Shown in pieces: positions 1 through 11,652 of a DNA stretch of 64,000 bases. Location: positions 1 to 64,000 of the forward strand of contig SAUG01000166.1 of assembly GCA_011316305.1 (NCBI GenBank), given 5' to 3'. Position numbers and translations under genes: made by a program. Below the pieces are notes generated by a model. The model did not search any database. It was not told where the DNA came from and saw only the letters and a program-made list of their open reading frames with translations. Within the stretch, counting starts at the first letter, position 1. Each line of letters starts with the position of its first letter. The stretch comes from Rusavskia elegans (Eukaryota > Ascomycota > Lecanoromycetes > Teloschistales > Teloschistaceae).

Positions 1-62
1 CTAACCCTAACCCTAACCCTAACCCTAACCCTAACCCTAACCCTAACCCTAACCCTAACCCT
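1..62. repeat. Telomere repeat array (CCCTAA)n
   Basis: Ten uninterrupted CTAACC hexamers plus two bases run from the first base of the window. The C-rich strand reads 5' to 3' inward, as expected for the left end of a chromosome. The array stops abruptly at position 62 and continues directly into AT-rich mutated DNA, with no degenerate telomere variants in between. Only about 60 bp are present, so the array is probably clipped by the assembly or naturally short. Confidence 0.97.
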
Positions 63-619
63 TACTATTATCTCGCGTAAGATCTAACTCGATAGTTAAC
101 TACTTACTATTAGGTATAGACTCGCTAATCCTAATATCCTTCCTATTAACTTTAATAACGCTATTTCTGTAGCGTTATAGACTTAGTAGTATTAGAATAG
201 GAAGAATAATACTATATATAGTATCGACTTCTATTTAGTTCTAGAAATCTTTTATCCGAGTAAATCGGGCGAAAGTAACTAGGTTTAAGAGCTAGCGAAA
301 GTATTTAACGTAGTCCTAGGACTATTTACCTTTCTACTAGTATAACTCTATTTTCTTTCGAACTTCGGAGTATTTATCGATACTATAATATAATATATCG
401 TCCGACTTCTAAATAGAATTCTATACGGCCTATAAAAGACCGTTTAGATCTTCCGCCGTATTTAGTATCAGGGTACCTATTAATATTATTACTAAACGAA
501 ACTATAATAACTATAAGGCTCGGTTAGACCGGGTTATTAGATCTTTAATTTTCTACGCCTTATTATAGATAACTCGGCTAAATATCCTAGGAATCTAGCT
601 TCGTCGACGTATACTAATA

Positions 620-975
620 TTTTCTATCTCTTTTTCGCTATCTACTCTATAGTCGTCCTTATTAATAACTTATTTAGTGTCGTTAGTAACTTCTTTTTCG
701 GTAAAAATAGTACCTTCTTTTTCGATATCCCTTTTAATATCTATTCTATAGTTATCCTCGTCGACGTTCTTATTAGTATCCTAGGTAACTTCTTTATCGG
801 TAAGGATAGTACCTTCTTTTTTAATATCTTTTTTAATATCTATTCGATAATTATCCGCGTCGATATTTTTATTAGTATCCTAAATAACTTCTTTATCGGT
901 ATTTTTAGCGATATCTATTTTAGCGTCCTTAGTTTACTTAGCTTCTTTAGTTTACTTAGTTCGGCGCCGCTCTAT
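620..975 (-). pseudogene. Relic coding region with acidic/basic tandem repeats
   Basis: On the minus strand one frame reads as a highly charged tandem repeat, rich in Asp, Lys, Glu and Thr. The DNA units start near 661 (111 bp), 772 (99 bp) and 871 (shortened). Unit lengths are multiples of three, which supports a coding repeat. Each copy contains variants of the peptide KEGTIFTEKEVT, and several repeats are cut by a TAG or TAA where CAG or CAA would be expected before RIP. I do not recognise the protein. It lies less than 1 kb from the telomere, so it could be the end of a subtelomeric gene family member that continues rightward on the same strand. Confidence 0.45.
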
Positions 976-2349
976 AGGACTTTCTAGATAGGTAGATTTT
1001 AGATATAAGGTGGTATATATTATAACTACTACTATAAAAAATACTTATAAAGTATCGGGGATATCGTTTAGAAACTTTATAAAGGCTAGATTAGTAGTTT
1101 TAAAAATATCGGAACGATCTTTAGATTTAGCCGACGCTTTATTCCTTTACTAAAATCTAATCTTTAAAGCGGGAAAATTAGCCTTCGCCTATTTCTATAT
1201 AATAAACCTAGATAAAGAGGTAATAACTAAATTAGGCTTATATTTATATTTATTATATATCTCCGCGAGTACTAAAGCCTTCTTATTTAGATTTATAATA
1301 GGGGCGCGGCGAGGTAATTTCTTATATTATAGTATACCCTTATACTATAATATAGGTAATCTTTAATAGCCGAAAGAGAAATTAGATACCGAATTTAAAT
1401 CTAAGGTATCCGAATCCGTATTAACCGGATTATAAAGGGAGGTTATAAGGGCTAACTTATCTATACGCGACTCGGTTAGTTTTTAATCTTTAAGTTCTAT
1501 AGATTAGATATAGTCCTAGGTTAATATTAATAGCGGCGCCTCTATAGTAGACGAAGGAGTATCGACGTAGTCCTAGATTAATATTAACGTTAGTTCTTTA
1601 GTTTTAGGTAAAAAGGCGGGTTTAGATTTTATAAAGTCTAGGCCTGCTATTATTATTTTTATATCGGCTAAAACTATATTAGTAGAAATAGAATAATAGG
1701 AAGTTTAGCGGTTTACTACTATATTCGATAGTATACTATACTACTAAATAGAGCGCTTAAATAGTTTTTCCTAAACCTATTTTATTAGCTAATAGTAGAC
1801 CCCTAAATATAGGCTCTATAATTAATATCTAATATAGAAATTATACCTAATACGGTTTAAAATACTATATAGTTCTAGAATACTTATCGAAATAGAGATA
1901 ATTAGCCGGATAGATACCTAGGATATAGAATAGTTCGGGATCTAATTATAAAACCTTATAGGACTTTTTATACGAAAGAAAGATAGCGCTAATAGTACTA
2001 ATATACTTTTAGATATTTTTAACCGTTTATTAGGCTTATTAGTCGTCTACTACCGTATCGGTCTCTACTATAATATCGGTTAAGTAGGCTACTTTATAGG
2101 TAAATATTTATTCTATTAATTTTTATTAGCCCTTTTAGGTAGCTTTCGCCCTAGCTTCCTTCTCTTAAGTTATTATAACTATCTATTCGACCGTTATATT
2201 AGGGGGGAACTAGACTAGTATATATTTAAAGTTGTATAAACTTTTAATCGTAGCTATTTACTCGGTATATAATAGAGGTAGATAGGAATTCTACCGGCTA
2301 TTACTTAATTTATATATAGTCCGAACCGAGACTAGTTTATTAATCTTTT

Positions 2350-3400
2350 CTTTAAATTAGGCTAGTAGTTCTTTTTCTACTACTTTATAATCGACGTCCG
2401 GTAATATATAGTTAGCTTTTAACTCCTTTTTAATCTCGCGTATCTAGTCTGGATCTTCGATCTAATTAAACTCTACGGGTTTAAAAGGGGTTAGTACCGG
2501 GGGTTTTTCTAGTTTAGAGTCGGACGTATAGAGATTAGTATCCGGAGCAGTATAGTAGCGTACTAGTACGGCCTTATTAGTTTAGGGTTTAGAAGTACCT
2601 ATATAACTTCCCGAATATACCGCCTTTTTAATTAACTTCTTAAACTAGTTTTTAACTAGATAATAGACTCGATACTAATTTTCGGAGGCGTAAGCCTAGT
2701 AGAAGTACTTTTTATCCCGGTAAGCCGGATCGCTTTTAAAAATATATATCGAGATATTTAGGTCTCGGCTACTCGTTAGAATATTATATAGCGTCTTAAT
2801 CTAGTATAGGAAAGGTCGATAGATTATATAAAAAATATTTCTTTCGATAGGTAATAGCTACGTATAGGAGGTAGGATTAAAACCGCTAATATTAATCTCG
2901 TTCTACTAGGAAATATAGCTAAATAGTTTACTAACTTTAATCTATATCTTTGCTAGCTCCTTCCCTATTTACTCTTTCTAGTATCCTTCCTTAATAATAA
3001 TAGTAAATCTATCTAGTAGTACGTTTAGATAGCTATAAAGCTCTTTTAGTTCGCTAGTATTAGCGAGGCTAAGATACCCGTATAATAAAATATCGCTGCC
3101 TACGAGATCTAGTCTACCTTTTTTAGAAAAAATAACTCGAATACTATTAAGGAACTATAGTAGATCCTTAGGTAGTAGTAGTCCGGCTAAAGCTAGACTT
3201 ACGTCTACTAATAGATTTAGAGCAGTAGTTTTCCTAGATCTAGCGGGTATTAATAGCCTAGCTCGTATAGTCTATATTCTTTTCTTTTCCTTTAGTAGTA
3301 CTATATAGACCTAGGACTATATTCTAGTACGAGCTAGATACTTCGAAAGAGGTATTTTAGAGACCGTAGGGTAACTATATCTAGAAAAGGGAGAAGGACT
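2350..3400 (-). pseudogene. Unrecognised coding relic, minus strand
   Basis: A minus-strand frame stays open for about 1 kb apart from TAA and TAG triplets at places where CAA and CAG would be natural. It contains stretches of ordinary-looking protein, for example peptides reading PPVLTPFKPVEFN and DPAYRDKK. I see no domain signature. It runs toward the telomere, in the same direction as the charged repeat at 620-975, and both could belong to one gene. The ends are approximate. Confidence 0.3.
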
Positions 3401-3452
3401 ATATAGTTTTAAGGGTCGGAAATATAGACTATCGGAATAAATTAATATAATT

Positions 3453-4023
3453 AGGGCTAGATATAATTCTAGGATAATAAATAATAAAAGCTAGATATAA
3501 TCCTAGGATAATAACTCGCTATAACTAAACTAAAGTAAATTAACCGAAAGCCACGGTAGGGTTAGTATTAAATATAGTAATTCGAATACTCGGAAACTAT
3601 AAAATATAGTTTATATCTAATGCTATAGAGCAGATCGTAACTCTAGAACTATATTAAAGAGTAGAAGAACGTACTAACGAGGTTATAATCGAAAAAAAAA
3701 TAGAAATATACGAGTAGGTAGTACTAAATATAATATATAAAAAGAAAAAAAATAAAATAAAAAATAAAGAATATTTATATATTAATAATAGCCGAATAAT
3801 ACGCTAATAGACGCGAGTAATATATAGATATTTAATAGGTTTTATTTCTAAGGCGAAAATAGGTAGTAGAATAAAATAAAAATAAACTACTTTACTAGAA
3901 GAGTATATTAATATATAATATATAGTAAATATATTAGAACTAGCGCTCTTTTATTATTCTAGAATTACGTCCAGCCTTTATAGTATTAAGGCTTTTATTA
4001 TTCTAGGATTACGTCCAGCCCTT
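3453..4023. mobile_element. Inverted-repeat element (MITE-like) with doubled ends
   Basis: The left end starts AGGGCTAGATATAATTCTAG and the right end, read on the other strand, starts AGGGCTGGACGTAATCCTAG. The differences are all transitions, as RIP would leave. Each end carries a second copy of the motif: near 3490-3512 on the left and near 3951-3977 on the right. That gives an inverted repeat with subterminal duplication around about 570 bp of AT-rich interior without a recognisable frame. I could not fix a target-site duplication. It looks like a short non-autonomous DNA transposon, but the family is unknown. Confidence 0.45.
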
Positions 4024-4217
4024 ACGGGATTAAAAGAAAAGCTTATCCGGAATAAACTATAGTCTAGATATATTTAGTAAAAAGTATCGGTTTCCGAATC
4101 TATAAGGTCTGTAGTTATTAATTAAATAGATAAATAGTAGAATAATATAAAGATACCTTATAGATATATCTATAGGTAACCTACCTTAGTACTTTTCTCT
4201 ACCGGCGAAAGTTATCT

Positions 4218-6880
4218 TCCCTCGACCTAGTTAGATCTTTTTACGTCGGAGTATTTAGTAAACCGCTAGGTCTAAAGGACGTAGTTCTAGGATTATATTA
4301 TTAATAGGTATAGTTCTAGAGTTACGTTATTAACGTCGGCGCTAGTTACTTACCGCGGACTATAATCTAGTAATCTATTATAACTAAGCTAGGTCTAATT
4401 CTTACTTCTATTATAGTCGAAAAGCTCGGGATTATCGGCTAGATTATTATTATTAAAACTCGCCTCTTAGGCTTCTACTACGACGGCTAGCTAATCTAGC
4501 TCTTAATAAAAAATATAGAGACGATCGGAAAATATTAGATCTAGTATACCGAGGGTACTATAATTATTAAGCAGATATAGTTTAAATAGAAAGACCCGCC
4601 CTAGGATACTCTATAAGATAGTCTTAAAACTACCGGTCCTAATAATATTATTAAGTTTTTTCTAGAGCCTTCTATCGCCGCGTTATATACGTTCTATATT
4701 ATTAGTCTAGTCGACTAAAATCCTAGCTAAATACTATCCGGTCCGAGCTATTCTAGAAAGACTTCGGATCTTTTAGGCTTTCCCTATATTATATATTTAT
4801 TTCGCGGAGATTATTATAGCCAGATTATTATAGTTAAATTAAAGGATAGTATATAGGATAGTAAAGGTAATATAAGATATCTTTTATAAAAAGGTTAAGC
4901 TATACTCGGTACTTTCTATATTAATAAAGTATCTATAAAGCTTACGGATTAAAACCCGGAAAAATATATATTCCTATTTCCGTTTATAGCAATCTTTATA
5001 GTTATCCTATATAAAAAGGGCCTATAGCCGATTTTTCTATAAGCCGGATTTAAAATACTGGCTAAAGTAGGAATTATTAGACTTAGAGGACTAGTAAGCG
5101 AGAGTAATACGAGGAAATCTACCTCCTAGAAATCGTTATATAGCGGGGAAAGTTAATAGTTTAAAACCTAACTATTCCCGTTTAGTTAAGCGTTCTAAAT
5201 ATAGCGCTCGAGTCTCTTTCCGGACCTAGACTATAAGAGTTCTATACTAGCGGTTTTACTCTTTATTAAACTAAAATATATAGAGCTGCTACCTTAGAAT
5301 TTATAGTTTAGGCGCCTTTATAACCTCCTCGGTCTACTATTCGGTATCGACTATATTATCTACTATCCGGTTAATTAATTTATAGATAATATATTTATTA
5401 TAGTCGACGAGTACGAGATATATAGCGAGTTAAATAGATTTATAGCGATAATACTAAAGTAAAGTAGTATAGTTAAAAGAAGGTACTACCTAAGCTTTAT
5501 CTACCTAGGAATAAAGGCGAGTTTAAAAGAGAATAAAAAACCGGTTTTATTCTATACGGATCCTAGCGATATTATATATACCTTTAAACTTCTACTAAAG
5601 CCCGTTTCTAATACCTAATTAGTAGATAATTCGAGCGTCGAAGAAAGGAATACCCTACTAGAAGATTATATCTAGAAGAAAAGAGATAATACTATACCGG
5701 TCTATTATTATTTAGTATTATAAGCTAAATCTAGTTATATAAATAAAGTCGGCGTCTATTTCTATATTATTTTCTTCTAAAGTAGTAACTATATATATCT
5801 ATTTCGTCTACTATTCCTTTTTTATAAAGAAAGAATATTACGCTAGTTCGGTTCCCTTTATAGTAAAACGTATAGTATTAATAGCGATATAAAGTATATT
5901 CCTATTAGTTCTTTATTTTTCCCGTAAAGCTAAAGATAGACCGGCTACCGGTACAAGTTATACCGCTAATACTTCGAAAAGAAGAAGTTAAGTATTTAGA
6001 AAGGTCGAGATAAAGGCGATAATATCTCGGATAGAAATAAAGATATATAGTCGATAGAATTCTATAGGGGGGTTAGAAATATAGTCCTAGAACTACGTTA
6101 GACCCGGCCTAAATAAAGAGTTCCGCGATATATCCGATAGGAAATATAATAGCCGAATAGGAGCTATATCCGGCTATTAATTTAAATCTAATATTCGAAA
6201 AAGAGTAAAACTAATCCGGTACTTATCCTATACCCTATAGTAGATATCCTTCTTATACGCCTATTTAAGGTATTTATTAAGACGGCCTTTAATATATAAG
6301 AAGGCTTAAACCTAGCGATTATAGGAAAAAGATTAGCTAAAAGATAGATCTAGGTAATCTTCGAAGCTATTAGTACGTTATTAGAAGCGCGCCGTAGTAC
6401 GTTACCTATTATAAATAAAGTTATTCGCGGTCTAATCGTCCTGTTCGGCTTATTCGAAAGTAAAGGCCTTAAGTTCGCGACTACTAAAAGGATAGATATC
6501 TTTAAATAGTATAACTAAAAGATCTTTAATAGTATTATAGGATTTATAATAAGCTATAAAACTTTTATAATAGAAAAAGTTAGATATAGTTAACTTTATA
6601 AATATAGAGCCGAGGTCTCGAATAAAATAGAACGGATAGATCGATACCTTAAAGCCTATAGGCCCTTTATATAGATTCTGGAAATAATTCTTCTAAACTT
6701 AGAGGTAGTATATATTACGAAGTAAGATAATACCAGGATAGGGAGCTCTACTATAAGTTTTAATAAAATCGTCGAAGCCGAAATCGAGGTAGGATTTATT
6801 AGGAAGAACGATTTCTTTAGATATATTATATTAGTAAGCTAGTATCTACTCTATAGTACCTCGGGCTTCTTATAGCGAAT
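4218..6880 (+). pseudogene. Long RIP-mutated coding relic, plus strand
   Basis: One reading frame (codons starting at multiples of three) runs for about 2.6 kb and is interrupted almost only by TAA and TAG triplets where CAA or CAG is likely to have stood. Translated stretches look like real protein, for example LEARRSTLPIINKVIRGL near 6380 and FIDNIFIIVDEYEIYSELN near 5380. The second resembles the F/Y-x-DD region of some reverse transcriptases, but the surrounding residues do not let me name a family. Length suggests a protein of 850 residues or more, from a repeat or a subtelomeric gene. Ends are approximate. Confidence 0.35.
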
Positions 6881-9553
6881 TATATATAATATTAGCCTTT
6901 AAGTTATAGGCCGATAGAATAAGGAAAAGCTCTTTAAACTCCTACGTAGTATTAGTACGCCTAACTACTTCTGCCTATAAAAGGTCGAGGTAGTTAGCCG
7001 GGATAGGATAGTAGATATCTATAGGAGCTAATAATCTAAAGAAATATAGCTCCTAGTTAGTAGATATACTAATACGGGCGGCTTCGAAACTTTAAAAATA
7101 GCAGGCGGATATATATTTAGGACAGGTTAATTAAATAGCGGGAAGGATAATTAAGTCTATCTAAACTAATTAAAGATTATAACCTATATAGGTAGTATCC
7201 TATTCTATTCGTATTATATTAGAGAAATATATATAGGTATTAAAGCTTCGCCCTCGGTTAGTAGAACTAAAGCTAATATGTAGTTATTTAAGTTTATAAA
7301 TACTATAGCTATAGATTATAAAGCGCGGGTTCTATATAATATATTAACGGAAAGGCGAGCAGAAGTACTAGTAAAATAGATAGAAGTAGACTGCTAGAAT
7401 TATAGGAGCGAGGATAATATTATCGATATTAGTAGTAGTACGGATCTAAAGGTTATTTTATTCTTCTATTATAAATCGTTCGAGTAAAGCCTTCTCGTTA
7501 CAGCTAATATTAAGGGAGGGTAAGATAGACTCTCTAGCGAGGAAAGCGCGCTAATTAATATTATAGAAATCCGGGTAAGTAGGATCGTTATACCGTAATA
7601 TTACTAAACGGTATAAAGGCGGGAGAAATAGAGTAGATAAAGCTTTCTAGAAACTAAATAATTTCTAATATATAGCGAGTTCGCCGAAGCTCCGAGTATT
7701 AGGTAGAGGATCGGGGCGGTAGCTAGCTAGAATATCTATTAGTAATCTAATAATAGATAGAGATAGGAAAAAGGCTTACCGTAATTATATAAACGTCGAA
7801 AAGCCGTTATAAAGATTTTATTAGCCTATTTAAACTCTATAGACTATAGTTATAGCGGCGGTAATATAGGCGGTACTAACCGTAGTTATTATAGTAGTAA
7901 TAATTCTATAGGCCGTAGTTATTACTATAGTAAGATATTAGATAGCTATAGTAGAAGTCTAAATCTATTATTTAAAGGTATATAAGGAATCTATTTAGTA
8001 TCTAAATTGCTACCGAAGACGGATAGGGCTCGAACGCCGCTTATAGAAATAGGATCCTTAATTTATACCGGAAATATAGTTTATAATCTTTTATATAAAT
8101 ATCTTCCTCTATATCGGGCTATATTTATCGAGTAGGGAACTCTAATAGAAAAAGTAAAAGTTAATATATTACCGGTAAAGTAAGATAAGGAATACTTATC
8201 GCTTAGTAGTCGGTATAGAGTATTAACCTAGTAAAGTATATTATTATTAGGGAGGTAATCTTCGACTCTATAGGGTAGGATAATAATAGAAAGAAAGATA
8301 GAAATAGATAATAAAATCGAAGGTTTAGATTATAGTTCTACTATAGGTAGAATAAGCCCCTAGAGCTTTTTATACCGGACTGATCTATTACTAGAAAAAG
8401 GTTCTAATTAAACTATTAGCTTCGATACGTAGCTCTAGGGTTATATTCTAAAGTCGATATAGAGTTTAAATAGGGTGCGACGTAGTCCTAGGACTATAAA
8501 AGTCTATTTAGTACCGTAGTATATACTAATAGATACCTTCGGGACCTCGGTAGAGAGAATAGAAGGAGCGAGGGTAGTAGCCGGAACTATCTAAAATTCT
8601 TAGTTTAAGGTTTTTTTTATTTTAAATATTATTTTATAACCTTTAGCCGCTTTTTTCCTTTTTTCCTCCGTCTAGTACTTTTTAGGCTTACTTTAAGGTA
8701 TTTTAGATAGTTAGATAGATATATTATATTCCGGTAGAAGTACTTAGCGCTAGACCTCGAAATTACGAAAGGGGTTAACCGGTAAGAAGTATTATTAGGC
8801 GGTTCTAATAGAAAGAAAGGAGGAATAGATATCTAACTTATATAATATAAGGATATAAAAAGTCGGCTATTATTATATAATAGGAAAGGACTATTACTAA
8901 TATTACTAGGGAATACGTAAGTTAGATTTTAATTATAAGTACGAAGTAACGAATAGGAAGTAGAAAAACCTATTACTCTAATATTCGATATCTAGATTAG
9001 GTAGTAAAAGCAGGGAACTAGTACTCTATCGGGAATAATAGGTCCCCCCTAGTATATAAAGCGGATTATAGGCTAGTACGCTTTAACTTTTATTAGAGAC
9101 TCGTTATAGAACTAGCGGGCTTTTTTATTTATTTAAATAAGAGATAGCCGCCTAAATAGATTATTAATAGTACTATAGTAGAAGAAAGGCCTATAATAGG
9201 CTTTATAGTAATAAAGAATAGAACTAGGTAGTACCTAGAATTTTAGATTATTAACGAACGGCCTGCTACTTTATATACTACTATCTTTATTATATAGTAT
9301 TATATTCCTATTTAATAGTAGCGGGGAATTATCTATAACCTATATTAAAGGTTAGGTAGGCTAGTAATAGCTTTACTAAATTTAAGAAAGAGCTAGTAAA
9401 AGTAGAATAAAAGGAGCGAGGGTAGAAATAGGAAATTCGCGTAGAACCTACCGCTTTATAGAAAAGTAAAAGGTAAAACCTTTAGCTAATTAATTACTAC
9501 CTTTAAATCTTCTTAATACGTATATATATAGATAACTATATAGATTACTATTA

Positions 9554-9606
9554 GATTAATTAGACAATTAAATCTTCCCGGCGATTAATTAGATAATTAA
9601 ATCTTC
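9554..9606. repeat. Short direct repeat, two 24-bp copies
   Basis: Two copies of a 24-bp unit beginning GATTAATTAGA lie 29 bp apart at 9554-9577 and 9583-9606. They differ by a single C/T transition in a CA context, the RIP preference. Function unknown; it sits near the edge between the mutated block and the gene island. Confidence 0.5.
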
Positions 9607-9837
9607 TTTTACCCTAAGCGATAATTATATTAGCGGTAGTAGCGGGAAGCGGCGGGAAGTAGGTTTTAGATAAATATTAAAACTAATAGCGACTATATAG
9701 TTAGATATACTACGAACTATTACGATTATTTTAGTTCTAAAAGCTAGAGGTTTATTATAAAATAATTCTATAGAACTTTCGTACCGGAACGGTATTAATA
9801 GGACGATATTAATATACGGTACGACCGACCGATTTTA

Positions 9838-10216
9838 ACCAAGTCCCACAGGATACCCGCCTAACCCTGACCCTCCGCACCGTATAATATTATCGACTGA
9901 CAAGGTCAACGGTACCCGAATCCCTTCTCAGATTTTTCTTGTGTCCGCTAGTGGACGGAACCGCAACCGCCGAAGGCGTGGACAGCATGTCATGAGACAG
10001 TTGAAGAGAGGTTTGCCAGAGAACAAACATGTCTGGTTCATTGCGTGACGAGTCTGCCCCTCATGCCTGATGACGTCGAGGTCGAGCCGGCCCGTAGCAG
10101 CGAACCCGGAAGGCACCGGCTTGTCTATCACAGGATAGAGGAGTATCCATTTCATCCCTGTCACAAAAATTGCCAGCTAGACAAGTCCGGTGCTGTTTTC
10201 AAGACCAGCAAGACAG
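9838..10216. other. Boundary region, no gene seen
   Basis: Composition switches here within a few dozen bases from RIP-mutated to normal: CA and TG dinucleotides become common again. It lies upstream of the sulfotransferase-like gene and presumably holds its promoter. The short frames on either strand show no family resemblance. Confidence 0.6.
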
Positions 10217-11296
10217 ATGTCCAAGCAGCCAATATTCGTCGTAACCCACTCCAGGTCCTGTTCCACCGCATTCGAACGGGTATGGCAAATAGCATCTCCC
10301 ATCACCCACCCAGCATTCTCATCAACAGCGGCTAACACATCTCCTAATGTGACCAGATCTTCATGACTCGCCGGGACATCCTCAGCTTCTTCCATGAGCC
10401 CTTCGGCGACGCTTTCTATTTCGGCCCCGAAAAGATCTCACCAGCCCATCTTCGCTGGCCAGCCGACAAGATCGAGAGATCGGGGAGGGGACACTACACT
10501 TATGACTGGGTCCTCCAGTCTATCCTTACTGTGGATAAGGTTCGAACCAATCCTCCTATTCCCCCAGCTGCTCTTCTTCCCACAGATCTATTGACAGTAG
10601 TATCAGGATCTCACGAAACGAGTCTTCATCAAGGACATGTCATATCACATCGTTCCACCCATTCATTCATTCACAGCGCGAGCTCCATCCCTCCAAGCAC
10701 AAAATCTCTCAAATAAAAGTCCCAACCCAACACTGCTGCCAACCCAGGTCGTCGACGCATTCAAATTCGTCTTTCTGATTCGGGATCCTGCATCTGCGAT
10801 ACCCTCTCTGTATCGATGTTTCATCCCACCTCTGAGTACCCAGACGGAAGACACCAGTCTCGATCCCACCGAACTTGGTTATCGTGAGCTTCGGATCTTA
10901 TTTGATTATCTCCGCGACAAGAACAAGAATTCTCTGCCTCTACTTATCGACGCAAATGACCTCCTGGCAGATCCCGACGCCATACTTCACCCTCTCTGCG
11001 CGTACCTCGAGATCCCGTACTCCCCGTCGATGCTTTCATGGCCAACGGCCGAGGACCACGCGTTCGCATTTTCGCTGTTTGAAAAGTACGCTGGATACCA
11101 CGAGGACGCGCTCAATAGCACGGCGCTAGTACCAAAGGCCGAGAAGAAGGATGCAGCGCCACGGTCGAGTGAGGAAAGGAACGATGAATGGAGGGCGAAG
11201 TATGGCAACGAGGCAATGCAGATCATACGAAGTGCTGTGGATGCTTGCCGAGACGATTATGAGTATCTGAGATCTTTTCGAATGCGACCCTCATGA
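10217..11296 (+). CDS. P-loop sulfotransferase-like protein (three exons)
   Basis: Exons 10217-10279, 10357-10539 and 10607-11296 join in phase 0 to give about 311 residues, a normal length for this fungal family, often labelled P-loop NTP hydrolase or sulfotransferase family protein. Residues 10-21 read THSRSCSTAFER, the Arg-Ser-x-Ser-Thr phosphosulfate-binding loop. It is followed by the family blocks FMTRRD, FHEPFGDAFYFGPE, KRVFIKDM, FLIRDPASAIPSLYRC and, near the C-terminus, EEWRAKYG-like and DDYEYL motifs. The first intron (77 bp) has a CTAAC branch site. The third exon could also begin at 10601, two codons earlier. No signal peptide is seen, so it is probably cytosolic. The substrate cannot be inferred. 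This is the gene closest to the telomere that looks intact. Confidence 0.8.
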
Positions 11297-11652
11297 TGAG
11301 CTGTGTGACATGAATTTTTGAAAGGGTTTTCTCAGTCGTATTGGGGCATATTCACTCGCTAGCGGCCTTCGCTGTAGGCAAGGCGTCTCTTGTTCAAGGA
11401 TGTCGTGTCTCCGATGGCGACCTTACTTGCCCCGAGATCGTTGTTGTTCATATACCTCAAGGTGTTGTAGACTCGATTGGATAATCTGGTGCAATTAGAG
11501 TTGTATCACGAGGCATATACAAGCCACTTGAGCTCTTCCGTGTCAACACCGCTGCCATTCGTAGGCGGACAGTACAGTAAAGGTTGGGTAGTCGATGCTC
11601 CGGTGCGACTCATCAAGGTATCGATCGATGCTTGACGGCGTAAGCAATTTTC
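11297..11652. other. Intergenic, convergent 3' ends
   Basis: Space between two convergent genes. I see no gene, repeat or RNA here; it should hold both 3' untranslated regions. Confidence 0.6.

Larger units (their letters stand above)
63..9837. other. RIP-saturated subtelomeric block
   Basis: Almost 9.8 kb with very few CA or TG dinucleotides and very few ATG triplets, but with many CG and TA dinucleotides. This is what C-to-T mutation at CpA on both strands leaves behind. TGA stops are nearly absent too, and most stops are TAA or TAG, the products of CAA and CAG. No intact gene can be read. Long frames broken only by such stops show that it once held coding sequence. Parts that can be singled out are listed separately; the rest is unassigned mutated repeat DNA. 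Confidence 0.9.

Noticed and set aside
3448..3460. Internal telomere-like TTAGGG
   Set aside because: A single copy that coincides with the terminus of an inverted-repeat element; not an interstitial telomere array.
5370..5460. Calling the 4.2-6.9 kb relic a LINE reverse transcriptase from FIDNIFIIVD
   Set aside because: Only one weak motif; no endonuclease or other RT blocks could be recognised around it.
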